Source of the DNA: an uncultured bacterium | GTDB taxonomy: Bacteria > Planctomycetota > UBA1135 | Assembly: GCA_937919925.1 (NCBI GenBank) | Contig: CALFOT010000055.1 | Coordinates: 1-64,000, forward strand | Direction: 5' to 3' | Length of the DNA: 64,000 nt | Shown here: positions 23,723 to 32,758 of the stretch, piece after piece | Layout: the number at the start of each line of letters is the position of its first letter | How positions within the stretch are numbered: position 1 is the first letter of the stretch | Position numbers and translations under genes: made by a program | Notes under the pieces: model-generated | The model's input: the letters and a program-made list of their open reading frames with translations, nothing else | Databases searched by the model: none | What the model was told of the DNA's origin: nothing

Positions 23723-25498
23723 ATGAGCGACCTTCAAGACTTCATCGACGATCTCAAAGAGCGTCTTCCCATCGAATCGGTGGTTGCACAAAAAGTGCAG
23801 TTGACTCGCAAGGGCAATCGTTTTTGGGGCTTATGTCCGTTCCACGCCGAGAAGACTCCGTCGTTTACCGTCCATCCAAGCCGCAACGCCTTTAAGTGTT
23901 TCGGTTGTGGTATGGGTGGAGATGCGATCACTTTTGTACGCGAAACAGAAGGATTAGAGTTTTTTGAGGCCCTGCGTGTATTGGCGGATCTTGCTGGCCT
24001 GCAGTTGCCAAGCAAATTCCGTGGCGGCAATGAGGAAGAACGGAATGAACGCGACCAAGCTCGCGAAGCTTTGCTGCAAGCGCGCGGATTTTTTGTGGCT
24101 TGCCTCACGCGTCCGGATGCGGAAGCAGCGCGCCAATATCTCGTTGATCGCTCTGTGCCCAAAGATAGTTGGAAGGCCTTTCATTTAGGCTGGGCGCCGC
24201 GCGATCGCCAGTTGATGGTGCGTTTTCTCCGTAGCAAAGGCGTCAGTGATCGCGGCATGCTTGCGGCAGGTTTGGTTTTGGAGGATGAAGGCCAAGGCAT
24301 ATTGAAAGCCCGCTTTTGGGAGCGCTTGATGTTTCCGGTGGCGGATTCCGGCGACCGCACGGTAGGCTTTGGTGGGCGTTTTTTGCCCGGTAGTTTTGCC
24401 GAGGAAAAGCAAATGGGTAAGTACATCAACTCACCCGAAGGTCCTATTTTCCCCAAGCGTCGCTTGCTCTACGGCTTAGAAAAGTTGCAGATTGGGCTGC
24501 GTAATCAGCCCGACGCGCCGGTGATTTTATGCGAAGGTTATCTGGATGTAATTCAGTTACATCGCGCAGGTTTTCAAACGGCAGTGGCGGCTTTGGGAAC
24601 CGCCGTGACGGAGGATCATGCCCGACGCCTGGCACGCACGGAACGGCCAGTAATCCTGATGCTGGACCCCGATGAAGCGGGGCGCAAAGCCGCTGCCAGA
24701 GCAGGGCGCCTGATGATTATGGAGGGCATTGATGTGCGGATTGCTGATTTGCCGGATGGCCAAGATCCTGCCGATATGGTGGCATCCGGTCGCACCCAAG
24801 AACTAGCCGTACGAGTGCAGGATTCATGGGATATACTCCGCTGGCGTTTAGATGCGTGGTCTCGAAAAACAGATATCACGGTTCCTGCAGTCATCCATAA
24901 GGCTGCCACGGAGATGGCCGAGTGGATTGCATCCACTCCAAGTCCTGTTGTGGCAGAGGCTTGGGCGAATCAGGTCCGTGCTGTTTTAGGGGTCTCGGAG
25001 CACGCCTTGCGAAAGCTGATTTCTCCAGACAGGGGCCCTCAGGGCACTCATTACGGTGATTTTCAAACCACCGATTCTCCACCCAACCCATCACACCACA
25101 GCCACGAGGAGGTACTACTCCGTAACGAAAGAGAAATTCTTGCTGCTATTTTGCACGATCCTAGCGCCTACTCACGTTTCCGTGAGGTCTTAGATACGCT
25201 ACAATTGCAGGATTCCGTCGCCATGAAAGTTCTGAATTGGTGTCGGCAGCAACGCGAGGAAGGTCATGGATTTGACCTGGAACAGGCCCTAATTAGTTTC
25301 CGGCAGGATGAAGCGGGAAATTGGTTGGATACGGTCCGCCAGGCCCACCATGAAGACCCCTGTCTCGCACTCGAACGTGCTCTCGATGCCTTACCTGGGA
25401 ATCGTGAGCAGGCTCTCGCAGCTCAACCCGATCAACAGGTCGGGGCCGACGAGTTGCGCTCTTTCCTACGGAGAGTCCAAATCTCCCCGAACGACTGA
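23723..25498 (+). CDS. dnaG: DNA primase
   Basis: This 591-residue primase makes RNA primers at the replication fork. The N-terminal CHC2 zinc-binding domain is complete (CPFHAEKTPSFTV with FKCFGCGMGGDAITF). The primase core follows, then TOPRIM motifs VILCEGYLDVIQLHRAGF and VILMLDPDEAGRKAAARAGR, which hold the metal-binding acids. The C-terminal part (from about residue 470) is a helical DnaB-interaction domain. The length is normal. It lies between rsmA and rpoD, so dnaG-rpoD keeps the macromolecular-synthesis order although rpsU is absent. Confidence 0.97.
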   Translation: MSDLQDFIDDLKERLPIESVVAQKVQLTRKGNRFWGLCPFHAEKTPSFTVHPSRNAFKCFGCGMGGDAITFVRETEGLEFFEALRVLADLAGLQLPSKFRGGNEEERNERDQAREALLQARGFFVACLTRPDAEAARQYLVDRSVPKDSWKAFHLGWAPRDRQLMVRFLRSKGVSDRGMLAAGLVLEDEGQGILKARFWERLMFPVADSGDRTVGFGGRFLPGSFAEEKQMGKYINSPEGPIFPKRRLLYGLEKLQIGLRNQPDAPVILCEGYLDVIQLHRAGFQTAVAALGTAVTEDHARRLARTERPVILMLDPDEAGRKAAARAGRLMIMEGIDVRIADLPDGQDPADMVASGRTQELAVRVQDSWDILRWRLDAWSRKTDITVPAVIHKAATEMAEWIASTPSPVVAEAWANQVRAVLGVSEHALRKLISPDRGPQGTHYGDFQTTDSPPNPSHHSHEEVLLRNEREILAAILHDPSAYSRFREVLDTLQLQDSVAMKVLNWCRQQREEGHGFDLEQALISFRQDEAGNWLDTVRQAHHEDPCLALERALDALPGNREQALAAQPDQQVGADELRSFLRRVQISPND

Positions 25499-25524
25499 TT
25501 CCCGAATTCGCTCCCTGATTCACC

Positions 25525-27336
25525 ATGCCAAGCAAGTCGTTAGACAAGAAAATCGAAGCCGCAATCGCGACCCTTATTGCTAAGGGTCTAGTGACCGGTT
25601 CGTTGCCACAAGAAGAAATGTTCAATGCCGTGCCGGCAGATAAGTTCGGCAACATCGATGTTCTTCAAGACGTTCTCAGTAGGGTGGAGATTGCCGGCAT
25701 TACGTGGGTGGAGAGCTCGCCGGAAACAGCCGCGCAATTTGCCGGCGGTTCGGTGCCCATTCCGGTTACCCCGAAACCACTTTCCACCTTGGCTGCCCGT
25801 GGTGGTAGCCGTGCCACTGCTCCAGTTCTTGAACGGATCGATGACCCGGTGCGGATGTATCTCACTCAGATGGGAGAGATCCCACTGCTCACCCGCGAAG
25901 AGGAAATTTCCTTGGCGAAGACCACGGAAGTTTCGCGCAAGGTGTTCCGCCGTTTAGTCTTGGAATCCGGCTTAGCACTCGACATGGTGTTGGATGTGCT
26001 GGCGCAGGTGAAAAATAATGATATCGCTTTCGATCGTACCCTGAAAGTGAATCCGTCGGCGCAGGCGAACTCGAGTTTCGCCGTCTTGCACCATAATCGG
26101 CGCCTGAAGAAGCAGGCGGCTGAAGAGGGTGCTGATGAGGGCACCTCGTCGAATATTGACGGTGGTGCTGGCTACGAACTTACCAAGCAAGACTTGGAGC
26201 AGCGCCTGGGCGGGCATGTGCAGGATCTTTGCCGCTTGCGCGATGCCGCACGAGTTGGTTACGAGATTCAACTGGATACACGCTTGACCAATGCCGAGCG
26301 TTCTTTGTTCCATCGCACCATGCGTGCGCGTCAGCGGTGTATTGCCGTGATGGTTGAGGAACTCCACTTCCAAGTGAATATTCTGCAAGACTTCATCCGC
26401 GTGCTGGAAAGCAAGGTGCGCGCATGGACTGCGGTGGCCCGCGAAGCCACTTCTTTTGATGCTGGGCGCAAACGTACCAAGGCCGGCAAGGAGGAGTACG
26501 CAGCTCTGCAGGGGCAGCTACGCGATTGGGAAGTCAAAGCCATGGAGCCTCTGGAATCCTTCCAGCATCGAATGGCTTTGTTGTTCCGCGCGATGGATAC
26601 TTATGAGAGTGCCAAGAAGGATTTGTCCTCCGGTAACTTGCGCTTAGTGGTTTCCATCGCCAAGAAATACCGCAACCGCGGATTGAGTTTTCTGGACTTG
26701 ATTCAGGAGGGTAACACGGGCTTGATGAAAGCCGTTGAAAAGTATGAATACCGTCGTGGTTATAAGTTCTCAACTTATGCAACGTGGTGGATTCGTCAGG
26801 CCATCACCCGCTCGATTGCCGATCAAGCGCGCACCATCCGCATTCCGGTGCACATGATTGAAACCATGTCGAAACTGCGCGCGGTGCAGAAACGCTTGCT
26901 TCAAAACCTCGGACGCGAACCCTCCATAGAGGAAATGTCTGAAGCTGCGGAAATCCCGGTGGATGAAGCCCAGCGGGTGATGAAAATCGCAAAACACCCG
27001 ATCAGCCTGGATCGCCCGATTGGAGATTCGGAAGATTCTTACTTCGGTGATTTCATCGAGGATGAGAGCTCGGAGAATCCGGTGGAGCGTGCTGGTCAAG
27101 AAATGCTGAAAGAACGGATCGATGATGTCCTCGATTCCCTCACTTTCCGCGAACGCGAAATCATCAAGCTGCGTTACGGCATCGGCGATGGCTACACCTA
27201 TACCCTGGAAGAAGTTGGTCGCATTTTCCGCGTGACGCGCGAGCGCGTACGTCAGATTGAGGCCAAAGCAATTCGCAAATTGCAGCATCCCATCCGTGCC
27301 CGCAAGCTCGCAGGCTTCTTAGAAGGCACCTCCTAA
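25525..27336 (+). CDS. rpoD: RNA polymerase primary sigma factor, sigma-70 type
   Basis: This 603-residue housekeeping sigma factor has region 1.1 ([20 protein letters not shown]), region 1.2 ([22 protein letters not shown]), region 2 ([20 protein letters not shown], then [20 protein letters not shown]), region 3 and region 4 ([14 protein letters not shown] and [18 protein letters not shown]). A non-conserved region of about 190 residues separates regions 1.2 and 2, with the low-complexity [19 protein letters not shown]. The region 2.4/4.2 helices are standard, in keeping with the TTGnnn/TAnnnT promoters seen in this window. It follows dnaG by 26 bases. Confidence 0.97.
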   Translation: MPSKSLDKKIEAAIATLIAKGLVTGSLPQEEMFNAVPADKFGNIDVLQDVLSRVEIAGITWVESSPETAAQFAGGSVPIPVTPKPLSTLAARGGSRATAPVLERIDDPVRMYLTQMGEIPLLTREEEISLAKTTEVSRKVFRRLVLESGLALDMVLDVLAQVKNNDIAFDRTLKVNPSAQANSSFAVLHHNRRLKKQAAEEGADEGTSSNIDGGAGYELTKQDLEQRLGGHVQDLCRLRDAARVGYEIQLDTRLTNAERSLFHRTMRARQRCIAVMVEELHFQVNILQDFIRVLESKVRAWTAVAREATSFDAGRKRTKAGKEEYAALQGQLRDWEVKAMEPLESFQHRMALLFRAMDTYESAKKDLSSGNLRLVVSIAKKYRNRGLSFLDLIQEGNTGLMKAVEKYEYRRGYKFSTYATWWIRQAITRSIADQARTIRIPVHMIETMSKLRAVQKRLLQNLGREPSIEEMSEAAEIPVDEAQRVMKIAKHPISLDRPIGDSEDSYFGDFIEDESSENPVERAGQEMLKERIDDVLDSLTFREREIIKLRYGIGDGYTYTLEEVGRIFRVTRERVRQIEAKAIRKLQHPIRARKLAGFLEGTS

Positions 27337-27371
27337 GCTTTTTGCGTTAAGGCGCGAGACTTCCATCATTT

Positions 27372-27403
27372 GCGGGACTGAGATGTATCAATCTCAGGCC
27401 CGC
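27372..27403 (+). terminator. Strong hairpin downstream of rpoD, no T tract
   Basis: GCGGG-A-CTGAGAT (27372-27384), loop GTATCA, then ATCTCAG-G-CCCGC (27391-27403) form a 12-pair stem interrupted by one A-G mismatch. There is no run of T on either strand, so it may be an RNA-stabilising 3' end or a Rho-independent terminator lacking the usual U tract. It ends 20 bases before the next start codon. Confidence 0.55.
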
Positions 27404-27422
27404 AGCGGTGTAATATGCGTCC

Positions 27423-28154
27423 GTGGAAACCAACCTTTCCCAACTCATCCTCGCCCAAGCACTGGACCAACGTCTGGTGGTGTTGGCGCGACGGCTGGCT
27501 TCCTTGCCTTTGGAGTTGATTGAACGCGAAGCTAGCTTCGCCTCTCTACAGGCGGAAGTCGATGAGGTGGATGCGGAACGTAAAGCTAGCCTTGCTCGTG
27601 CCAATGACTTGGAAAACCAAGTGCGTACGCGCGAAGCACGCATTGCCAAGCTTGAGAAAATCGCCATTGAGTCGTCCGATCCTTCCTCGGCACAAGTCGC
27701 GCGCCATGAAGCGGAAGGCCATCGCGCTGCGAACTCGGATAATCAAGAGGAAGAGCTAGAGTTGTTGGAGCGTGCCGATACGCTCGCAGCCAAGCGCGAG
27801 ATTCTGGCTGCCAAGGTTATTGAAATGGAAGCGGATCTGATTGCCTTTCGCAAAAATGTTGAGCAAGATGGCGTGGGACTGAAGGTCGAAAGCGAAGAGA
27901 TTCTGCTCCAGCGCAACGCTTTTGTGAGCACGGTACCGTCGCCCATCACCCAAGCTTTCGAGGTGCTCAGCGCCAAGCACCCAGGAAAAGCAGTGGTGCC
28001 GCTGAAGGGTGATTCCTGTGGCGGCTGCGGTTCCCGTTTGGTGCCGAACGACCGCTTGCGTGTGCAGGCCGCCAAAGGCTTGATTCGCTGCCCCGGTTGC
28101 TCGCGCATCTTGGTCACCATGGAGATGTGGGCCAAGGCGTCGGAAACGGTTTAA
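27423..28154 (+). CDS. C4-type zinc-ribbon coiled-coil protein (COG1579-like)
   Basis: This 243-residue protein has about 170 residues of Ala/Glu/Lys-rich coiled coil (DLENQVRTREARIAKLEKIAI) and a C-terminal zinc ribbon with two CxxC pairs, CGGCGSRLVPNDRLRV and IRCPGCSRILV. It belongs to the family often annotated as a zinc ribbon domain protein (COG1579), proposed to bind nucleic acid. The GTG at 27423 is chosen; a TAATAT hexamer ends 7 bases before it and there is no Shine-Dalgarno, so the mRNA may be leaderless. The upstream hairpin separates it from rpoD. Confidence 0.82.
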   Translation: METNLSQLILAQALDQRLVVLARRLASLPLELIEREASFASLQAEVDEVDAERKASLARANDLENQVRTREARIAKLEKIAIESSDPSSAQVARHEAEGHRAANSDNQEEELELLERADTLAAKREILAAKVIEMEADLIAFRKNVEQDGVGLKVESEEILLQRNAFVSTVPSPITQAFEVLSAKHPGKAVVPLKGDSCGGCGSRLVPNDRLRVQAAKGLIRCPGCSRILVTMEMWAKASETV

Positions 28155-28197
28155 GCAGGCCCCGCGAGTCTCTGGAATGCCGCTAGACTGGCCTTCC

Positions 28198-31100
28198 ATG
28201 TTGTTGCTTGCCACTCTGCTACTTTCCGCCCTGCCCCAACAATCGTTGGCGGGGCAACTGCCTAAGCAAGATTTGGGCGTCGCTGCTTTCCTCGCGGCCA
28301 ATCCTGATTATGACGGCCGCGGCATTCGTGTAGCGGTTTTGGATACGGGCGTGGATCCTGGCCATCCCTTCTTGCAGAAGACGCCGGATGGACGGCGCAA
28401 GTTGGTGGATTGGTACGACGCCACCACCGATGGGCGTTTGGATACTTCTTTCGTGGCTAGTTTGGATGCACAGGGCACCGTCATCGGTTTGAGTGGACGA
28501 CGGCTCAGTTTTGGCGATTTCATCCAGTCTGGTGAGGTTCATCTCGGCCGCTTGGGCACCGAGTTTTTACCCGCTGGGCTGCAAGCGCGCTTACTGGATG
28601 AGCGCCGCAGTGATTGGCAAAAGGGTGCGGAGCGTTATCAGGAGGCTGTCGCGCGTTTGGCAGCCGCCGGCAAACAAGTCGATGAAACCTCCGCCGCGGA
28701 AATGGAAATCCAGCACAACTGGAGTGACTTCCATAATGATGGCCCGGTTTATGATGTGGTAGTTTTTCGGAGTGGCGAGACTTGGAACGTGGTCATAGAT
28801 GCAGATGAAGATGGTGATCTAGGCAACGAAAAATCTCTGCAGAACTTCCGCGCGAGTGGCGATTGGGCGGTGCTTGGCGATGAATCGAATCTCAACTATG
28901 CGGTGGCAATCGAAGAAGATGGAAACCGCATCAGCTTGTTCTTTGACACCCATGGTCATGGCACCCACGTCGCTGGCATCATCGGCAGTTATCAAGGCCC
29001 GGATGGGCGTTTGAATGGCATTGCGCCAGGGGTAGAAATCGTGGCCATCAAAATTGGCGATGGTAAGTTTGGCGGATCCACCAGCGGTTTTGCGGTTGCG
29101 AAAGCGCTTGATTACGCGGTGGAATCAGGCTGTCAAGTCGCCAATATGTCGTTTGGGGGGCCATCGTTTTTTGCCGATGGCAAGGAGCCCGATGCGTGGG
29201 TGATTGCTGAAGCCACCAAGCGCGGTTTGATTCTCGTGACTTCGGCGGGCAACGAAGGTCCAACCTTGAGCACCGTCGGTTCACCCGCCACTGCGGAGCA
29301 AGCATTTTCCATTGCTGCAGCGGTGTGGCCGGACACCCAGAAAGTCAACTATGGGTCGCTCCAAACGTCCCCGCCGGTACTGTTCGATTTCTCTTCGCGG
29401 GGTCCTTTGCCAAACGGCGATTTGGGGGTGGATTTCACCGCTCCGGGAGCCGCGTTGAGTTCCTTACCTTCGTGGACCTTAACCAAAGGTGAAAGCTGGA
29501 ACGGCACATCGATGGCGGCGCCGCAGATGGCTGGTTGTGTAGCGCTGTTGCGCGCTGCGGCTACTGCCGAAGGTCTTGTGCAAACACCGGCGCGCATTCA
29601 CCGCGCGATGCGGTTATCGGCGCAACGTTTGCCGCAGCACGCTTGGGTCGAAGTGGGTCATGGCTTCATTGATATGCAAGCCTCCCTGGATCATCTGCGG
29701 GAACTCGATGCCGTCAGCACGGCCGAAGTTGATTACCACATCAGCATTACCAACCCCTTCGGCGAAGGAGAGGGTATTTACTTGCGCGGTTTGCCCTCGG
29801 AGAAACCTTTTGAGCGCACCGTTGCCATCACCCCGGAGTTTGCTGACGAAGCGAGTCATGCCAGTAAGTCTGATTTCCTTACTACTTTGCGTTTGGTTTC
29901 CGAAGCCGATTGGGTGCAAGTTCCGGATGCCATCTACACCAGTGCAGCTGGCAACCGCTTCCAAGCGCGTATTCTGCCAGCCTCACTGCAGCATGGCCTC
30001 CACAGCACCCGCATCCTCGCCTACGATGATTCCAAACCCGATTCCGCTGGGCCTGAGTTGATCATTCCGGTCACGGTGGTGGTGCCACTCAGGGTAAATG
30101 AATTTGGTGAAATCGATAATCGTTTCACCTTGGCGCAGGGCGAACTTGGGCGCACTTTTTTGCAGGTGCCGCTTGGTGCTCACTTTGCCAAGTTGACCGT
30201 TCGCCAAAGCGGTGGGGGGCGTAATGAGTTTCGCTCTGGCGCCGGCTCGGTCAGTGGCTTTTTGTTCTCGGGAGAACGCCAAGCGGGTGGTCGCTTTTTC
30301 CTCGGCGATAACGAGACTTACTCCACTACGATTCCCGTGGAGCCAGGCATGGTGGTGGAATACACCATTGCCAGTCGCTGGTCGGTCAACACCGAAGCGC
30401 AGCTAGATGTCAATGTGCGTTTCGAAGGTGTGCAGCCAAACTACGCGGCCTTCCAAGTTCCGGCTGGTCAGGATATGGGTTATTTTGCGTTCTCCTCGCT
30501 GCTGCGCGATGAAGCCGGACTCTCCGCCGCGGCCAGTCTGGATGGTGTGGCGGTACCCGTACTTGCTGATTGGAAAATTGAAACCGATCCGATTCGCGCG
30601 ACCATCATGGGTGGCAAGGGGATGTTCCAGGGCGTACTGGATTGGGATTTTGAAGTGCCGACGGGAGTCAGCAGTGTTTCTTTGTACACCCCGCGTTCGA
30701 TGCAAACGACCGAATGGCGTGAAGACCTCGCCATTGAGGTTTTCAACGCAGTGGGCAGCGTGGTGACGCGCATGATTGTCTACGAAGATGAAACTCCGCT
30801 TGGGGCGATGGCGCCAGGCAAGTATCACTTCCGTTTGATCGTGCCGAGTCTCGGTAAAGAAGCGTTGGAAGCGCGTTACGCGGCAGCCGAAATTCGCTTG
30901 CAGCGTAGCGTTGGTGCCGTGAAGGTGTATCCGAGTCTAAAGAGCGCCTTTGACGGCCATGGAGCCAGCGGCCGTTTGACCATTCCATTTCAAGGCGCAC
31001 GCACCTTGTTCGCCAAAATGCCGCAGCTCGATGGGCTAGCGTATGGCAGCTACTACTACGGAACGGTGGAAGTCAAGCGTGGCAGCGACACGCTTGCGCG

Positions 31101-31455
31101 GGTGCCGCTGCAGGTCTTCCGGCCGCTCGGGGAGCCGGCGCTGGTAACAGATTTGGTGGCGGCGGAAAAGGTTGCTCCGGCCGGCGAAGTTGCGCCAGCG
31201 AATGCCACACCCTCCAAAGAGGAGGCATGGACGGAAGCCAAAAACAGTGCAACCATCAGTCCAGTGAAATGGATTTCTTCGGCGCGTGCCTGGCAGCAAG
31301 ACATGCCGTTGGAATACCGTGCGGAGTTGGCCATTTACGAGGCTCTCGTCGCTGCTGACTTGCAACTGGAAGCCCGCTCGCTAGCGGTCGGTTTCCTCAA
31401 GCGTTTCCCGAACCGCGTGAGTGAGTTCCTCGACGCCGCCCGCAGCTGGAACTAA
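28198..31455 (+). CDS. Secreted S8 subtilisin-like serine peptidase, tripeptidyl-peptidase II type
   Basis: This 1085-residue exported protease has a signal peptide (LLLATLLLSALPQQSLAG). The catalytic triad is clear: Asp in VRVAVLDTGVD-type IRVAVLDTGVDPGHPFL, His in DTHGHGTHVAGI and Ser in SWNGTSMAAPQMAG; the oxyanion Asn is in VTSAGNEGP. A long insert (about 160 residues) separates Asp and His, as in tripeptidyl-peptidase II. The C-terminal 550 residues are beta-rich TPP II-like domains. It is much longer than ordinary subtilisins (about 280-400), which supports the TPP II grouping. ATG 28198 is preferred over 28177 because the signal then starts at residue 1. A TAGACT hexamer ends 9 bases upstream. 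Confidence 0.88.
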   Translation: MLLLATLLLSALPQQSLAGQLPKQDLGVAAFLAANPDYDGRGIRVAVLDTGVDPGHPFLQKTPDGRRKLVDWYDATTDGRLDTSFVASLDAQGTVIGLSGRRLSFGDFIQSGEVHLGRLGTEFLPAGLQARLLDERRSDWQKGAERYQEAVARLAAAGKQVDETSAAEMEIQHNWSDFHNDGPVYDVVVFRSGETWNVVIDADEDGDLGNEKSLQNFRASGDWAVLGDESNLNYAVAIEEDGNRISLFFDTHGHGTHVAGIIGSYQGPDGRLNGIAPGVEIVAIKIGDGKFGGSTSGFAVAKALDYAVESGCQVANMSFGGPSFFADGKEPDAWVIAEATKRGLILVTSAGNEGPTLSTVGSPATAEQAFSIAAAVWPDTQKVNYGSLQTSPPVLFDFSSRGPLPNGDLGVDFTAPGAALSSLPSWTLTKGESWNGTSMAAPQMAGCVALLRAAATAEGLVQTPARIHRAMRLSAQRLPQHAWVEVGHGFIDMQASLDHLRELDAVSTAEVDYHISITNPFGEGEGIYLRGLPSEKPFERTVAITPEFADEASHASKSDFLTTLRLVSEADWVQVPDAIYTSAAGNRFQARILPASLQHGLHSTRILAYDDSKPDSAGPELIIPVTVVVPLRVNEFGEIDNRFTLAQGELGRTFLQVPLGAHFAKLTVRQSGGGRNEFRSGAGSVSGFLFSGERQAGGRFFLGDNETYSTTIPVEPGMVVEYTIASRWSVNTEAQLDVNVRFEGVQPNYAAFQVPAGQDMGYFAFSSLLRDEAGLSAAASLDGVAVPVLADWKIETDPIRATIMGGKGMFQGVLDWDFEVPTGVSSVSLYTPRSMQTTEWREDLAIEVFNAVGSVVTRMIVYEDETPLGAMAPGKYHFRLIVPSLGKEALEARYAAAEIRLQRSVGAVKVYPSLKSAFDGHGASGRLTIPFQGARTLFAKMPQLDGLAYGSYYYGTVEVKRGSDTLARVPLQVFRPLGEPALVTDLVAAEKVAPAGEVAPANATPSKEEAWTEAKNSATISPVKWISSARAWQQDMPLEYRAELAIYEALVAADLQLEARSLAVGFLKRFPNRVSEFLDAARSWN

Positions 31456-31460
31456 TCAAC

Positions 31461-32606
31461 GTGGGCCCAACGCGCTTGGCTCTGTGTGGAAACGTGTTTC
31501 CTGCCGACGAGCCTAGTGCAGTTCTAGCCGCAATTCGTGGTCCGGCTGCGCAGTGGTCCTTGGCCCTGCAGCAGGCAGGGCATGTGCCGCCGTTTGGTTT
31601 TGGGCTGTACTTGTCCGCCCACGCGGCACGTACTTTTTGCCAGGATGATGACGCGCGTCGCGAGCTGCAAGCCGCGCTGGTGGAATCCGGTCTTCAGTGT
31701 TGGACTGCGAACGCCTTTCCTTATGGTGGTTTTCATGCAACCATCGTCAAGCAGCGCGCGTTCGAGCCGGATTGGCGCAGCCCGGAGCGTTTGCGTTTTA
31801 CGCTCGACGTCGCCAAAGTGCTGCTCGACATCGCACCCGCAGATGGTAGCCCCTTATCTATTTCTACCTGTCCATTGGGCTACGGTTCCGCTGCCTTGCA
31901 GGATCCAGCCAGTCATCAGCACTTGCAGCTCGTCGCAGCGGCTTTTGCAGCGCTCGCGGAAGCTTCCGGACGCGCCTTGGTCCTTGCCATCGAACCTGAG
32001 CCCGACGGCGCCTTGGAACGCGTCAGTGACCTTGCCAACTGGCTGCAGCAGAGCTTCACGCCTACCCAGCGCGAGTTCCTTGGTATCTGCTGGGATTTGT
32101 GCCACAGCGCGGTGGTGGGGGAAACGACGGCAGTGGTGTTGCGTAGTTTGGCAAGCACCGGGGTGAAACTTGCCAAGATTCAAATTTCTTCGGCGCTGGA
32201 GTTGCTGGCGCCGATGACGCCAACCGGCCGCCAGCGTTTTCAGCAACTCACGGAGGATGCTTACTTGCATCAAGTGCGCGGGGTCGCTGCCACTGGTGCA
32301 CCGTTTGCCTTTGCGGATATGACAGATTTTCTCGCCAGTGCTGACAGCCACAGTTGTCATCAGGTGCGGGTGCATTGTCATGTGCCGGTGTGCCGTCGCG
32401 ATTATGGCGAGGGACTCAGTGGCACCCCCTGGCAGGCCGCCGTTGTCGCTGCTTGGCAGGCTGGATACCGTGACTTTGAGCTCGAAACGTATACTCTGTT
32501 GGGTTTGCCAGACGAAGTCCTAGAGCGCGGCAGTGTGGTGGATACGATGAAATCCGAGATGCTTGCGTGTTTTTCCGCTCTTCAGCTTGACACGCCTGCT
32601 GTGTGA
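31461..32606 (+). CDS. eboE: EboE-like sugar-phosphate-isomerase-fold protein
   Basis: This 381-residue TIM-barrel protein resembles EboE, named for the ebo (metabolite traffic) gene cluster. Matching motifs are WTANAFPYGGFHATIVKQ, FEPDWRSPERLRFTLDVA, PLSISTCPLGYG, CWDLCHSAVV with acidic residues, and VHCHVPVCRRDYGEGLSGTP near the C terminus. The Asp/His pattern suggests a metal site as in xylose-isomerase-like proteins. The family role is moving or modifying a diffusible metabolite, but its substrate is not established. No eboA-D or eboF is in the window. GTG 31461 follows the S8 protease by 5 bases. Confidence 0.78.
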   Translation: MGPTRLALCGNVFPADEPSAVLAAIRGPAAQWSLALQQAGHVPPFGFGLYLSAHAARTFCQDDDARRELQAALVESGLQCWTANAFPYGGFHATIVKQRAFEPDWRSPERLRFTLDVAKVLLDIAPADGSPLSISTCPLGYGSAALQDPASHQHLQLVAAAFAALAEASGRALVLAIEPEPDGALERVSDLANWLQQSFTPTQREFLGICWDLCHSAVVGETTAVVLRSLASTGVKLAKIQISSALELLAPMTPTGRQRFQQLTEDAYLHQVRGVAATGAPFAFADMTDFLASADSHSCHQVRVHCHVPVCRRDYGEGLSGTPWQAAVVAAWQAGYRDFELETYTLLGLPDEVLERGSVVDTMKSEMLACFSALQLDTPAV

Positions 32607-32615
32607 CCCTATCTT
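32587..32615 (+). promoter_or_regulatory. Promoter of tRNA-Glu
   Basis: A perfect TTGACA at 32587-32592, a 17-base spacer and TATCTT at 32610-32615 lie across the stop codon of eboE. The following bases are GC-rich (CGGCCCG), a discriminator like that of stringently controlled stable-RNA promoters. Transcription would start about 20 bases before the tRNA. Confidence 0.75.
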
Positions 32616-32643
32616 TCTCGGCCCGTTGCCCATCCGGGCGAAC

Positions 32644-32721
32644 GGCCCCATCGTCTAGTCTGGCCTAGGACACCAGGTTTTCATCCTGACAACAGGGGTT
32701 CGAATCCCCTTGGGGTCACCA
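32644..32721 (+). tRNA. tRNA-Glu (anticodon UUC), CCA encoded
   Basis: The acceptor arm GGCCCCA pairs with TGGGGTC (one G-U pair), the D arm reads GTCTAG...AGGAC, the anticodon loop TTTTCAT holds TTC, and the T arm is AGGGG-TTCGAAT-CCCCT. The genome encodes the 3' CCA. The outermost pair of the anticodon stem (27-43) is C-A, a mismatch in an otherwise standard cloverleaf. It is flanked by its own promoter and terminator. Confidence 0.95.
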
Positions 32722-32729
32722 AGCAATTG

Positions 32730-32758
32730 CCCGTCGACACGAGTCGGCGGGTTTTTTT
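32730..32758 (+). terminator. Rho-independent terminator after tRNA-Glu
   Basis: CCCGTCGAC (32730-32738) pairs with GTCGGCGGG (32743-32751), with one G-U pair and the loop ACGA, and is followed by seven T residues. The T run overlaps the stop codon of the convergent recombinase gene. Confidence 0.92.
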
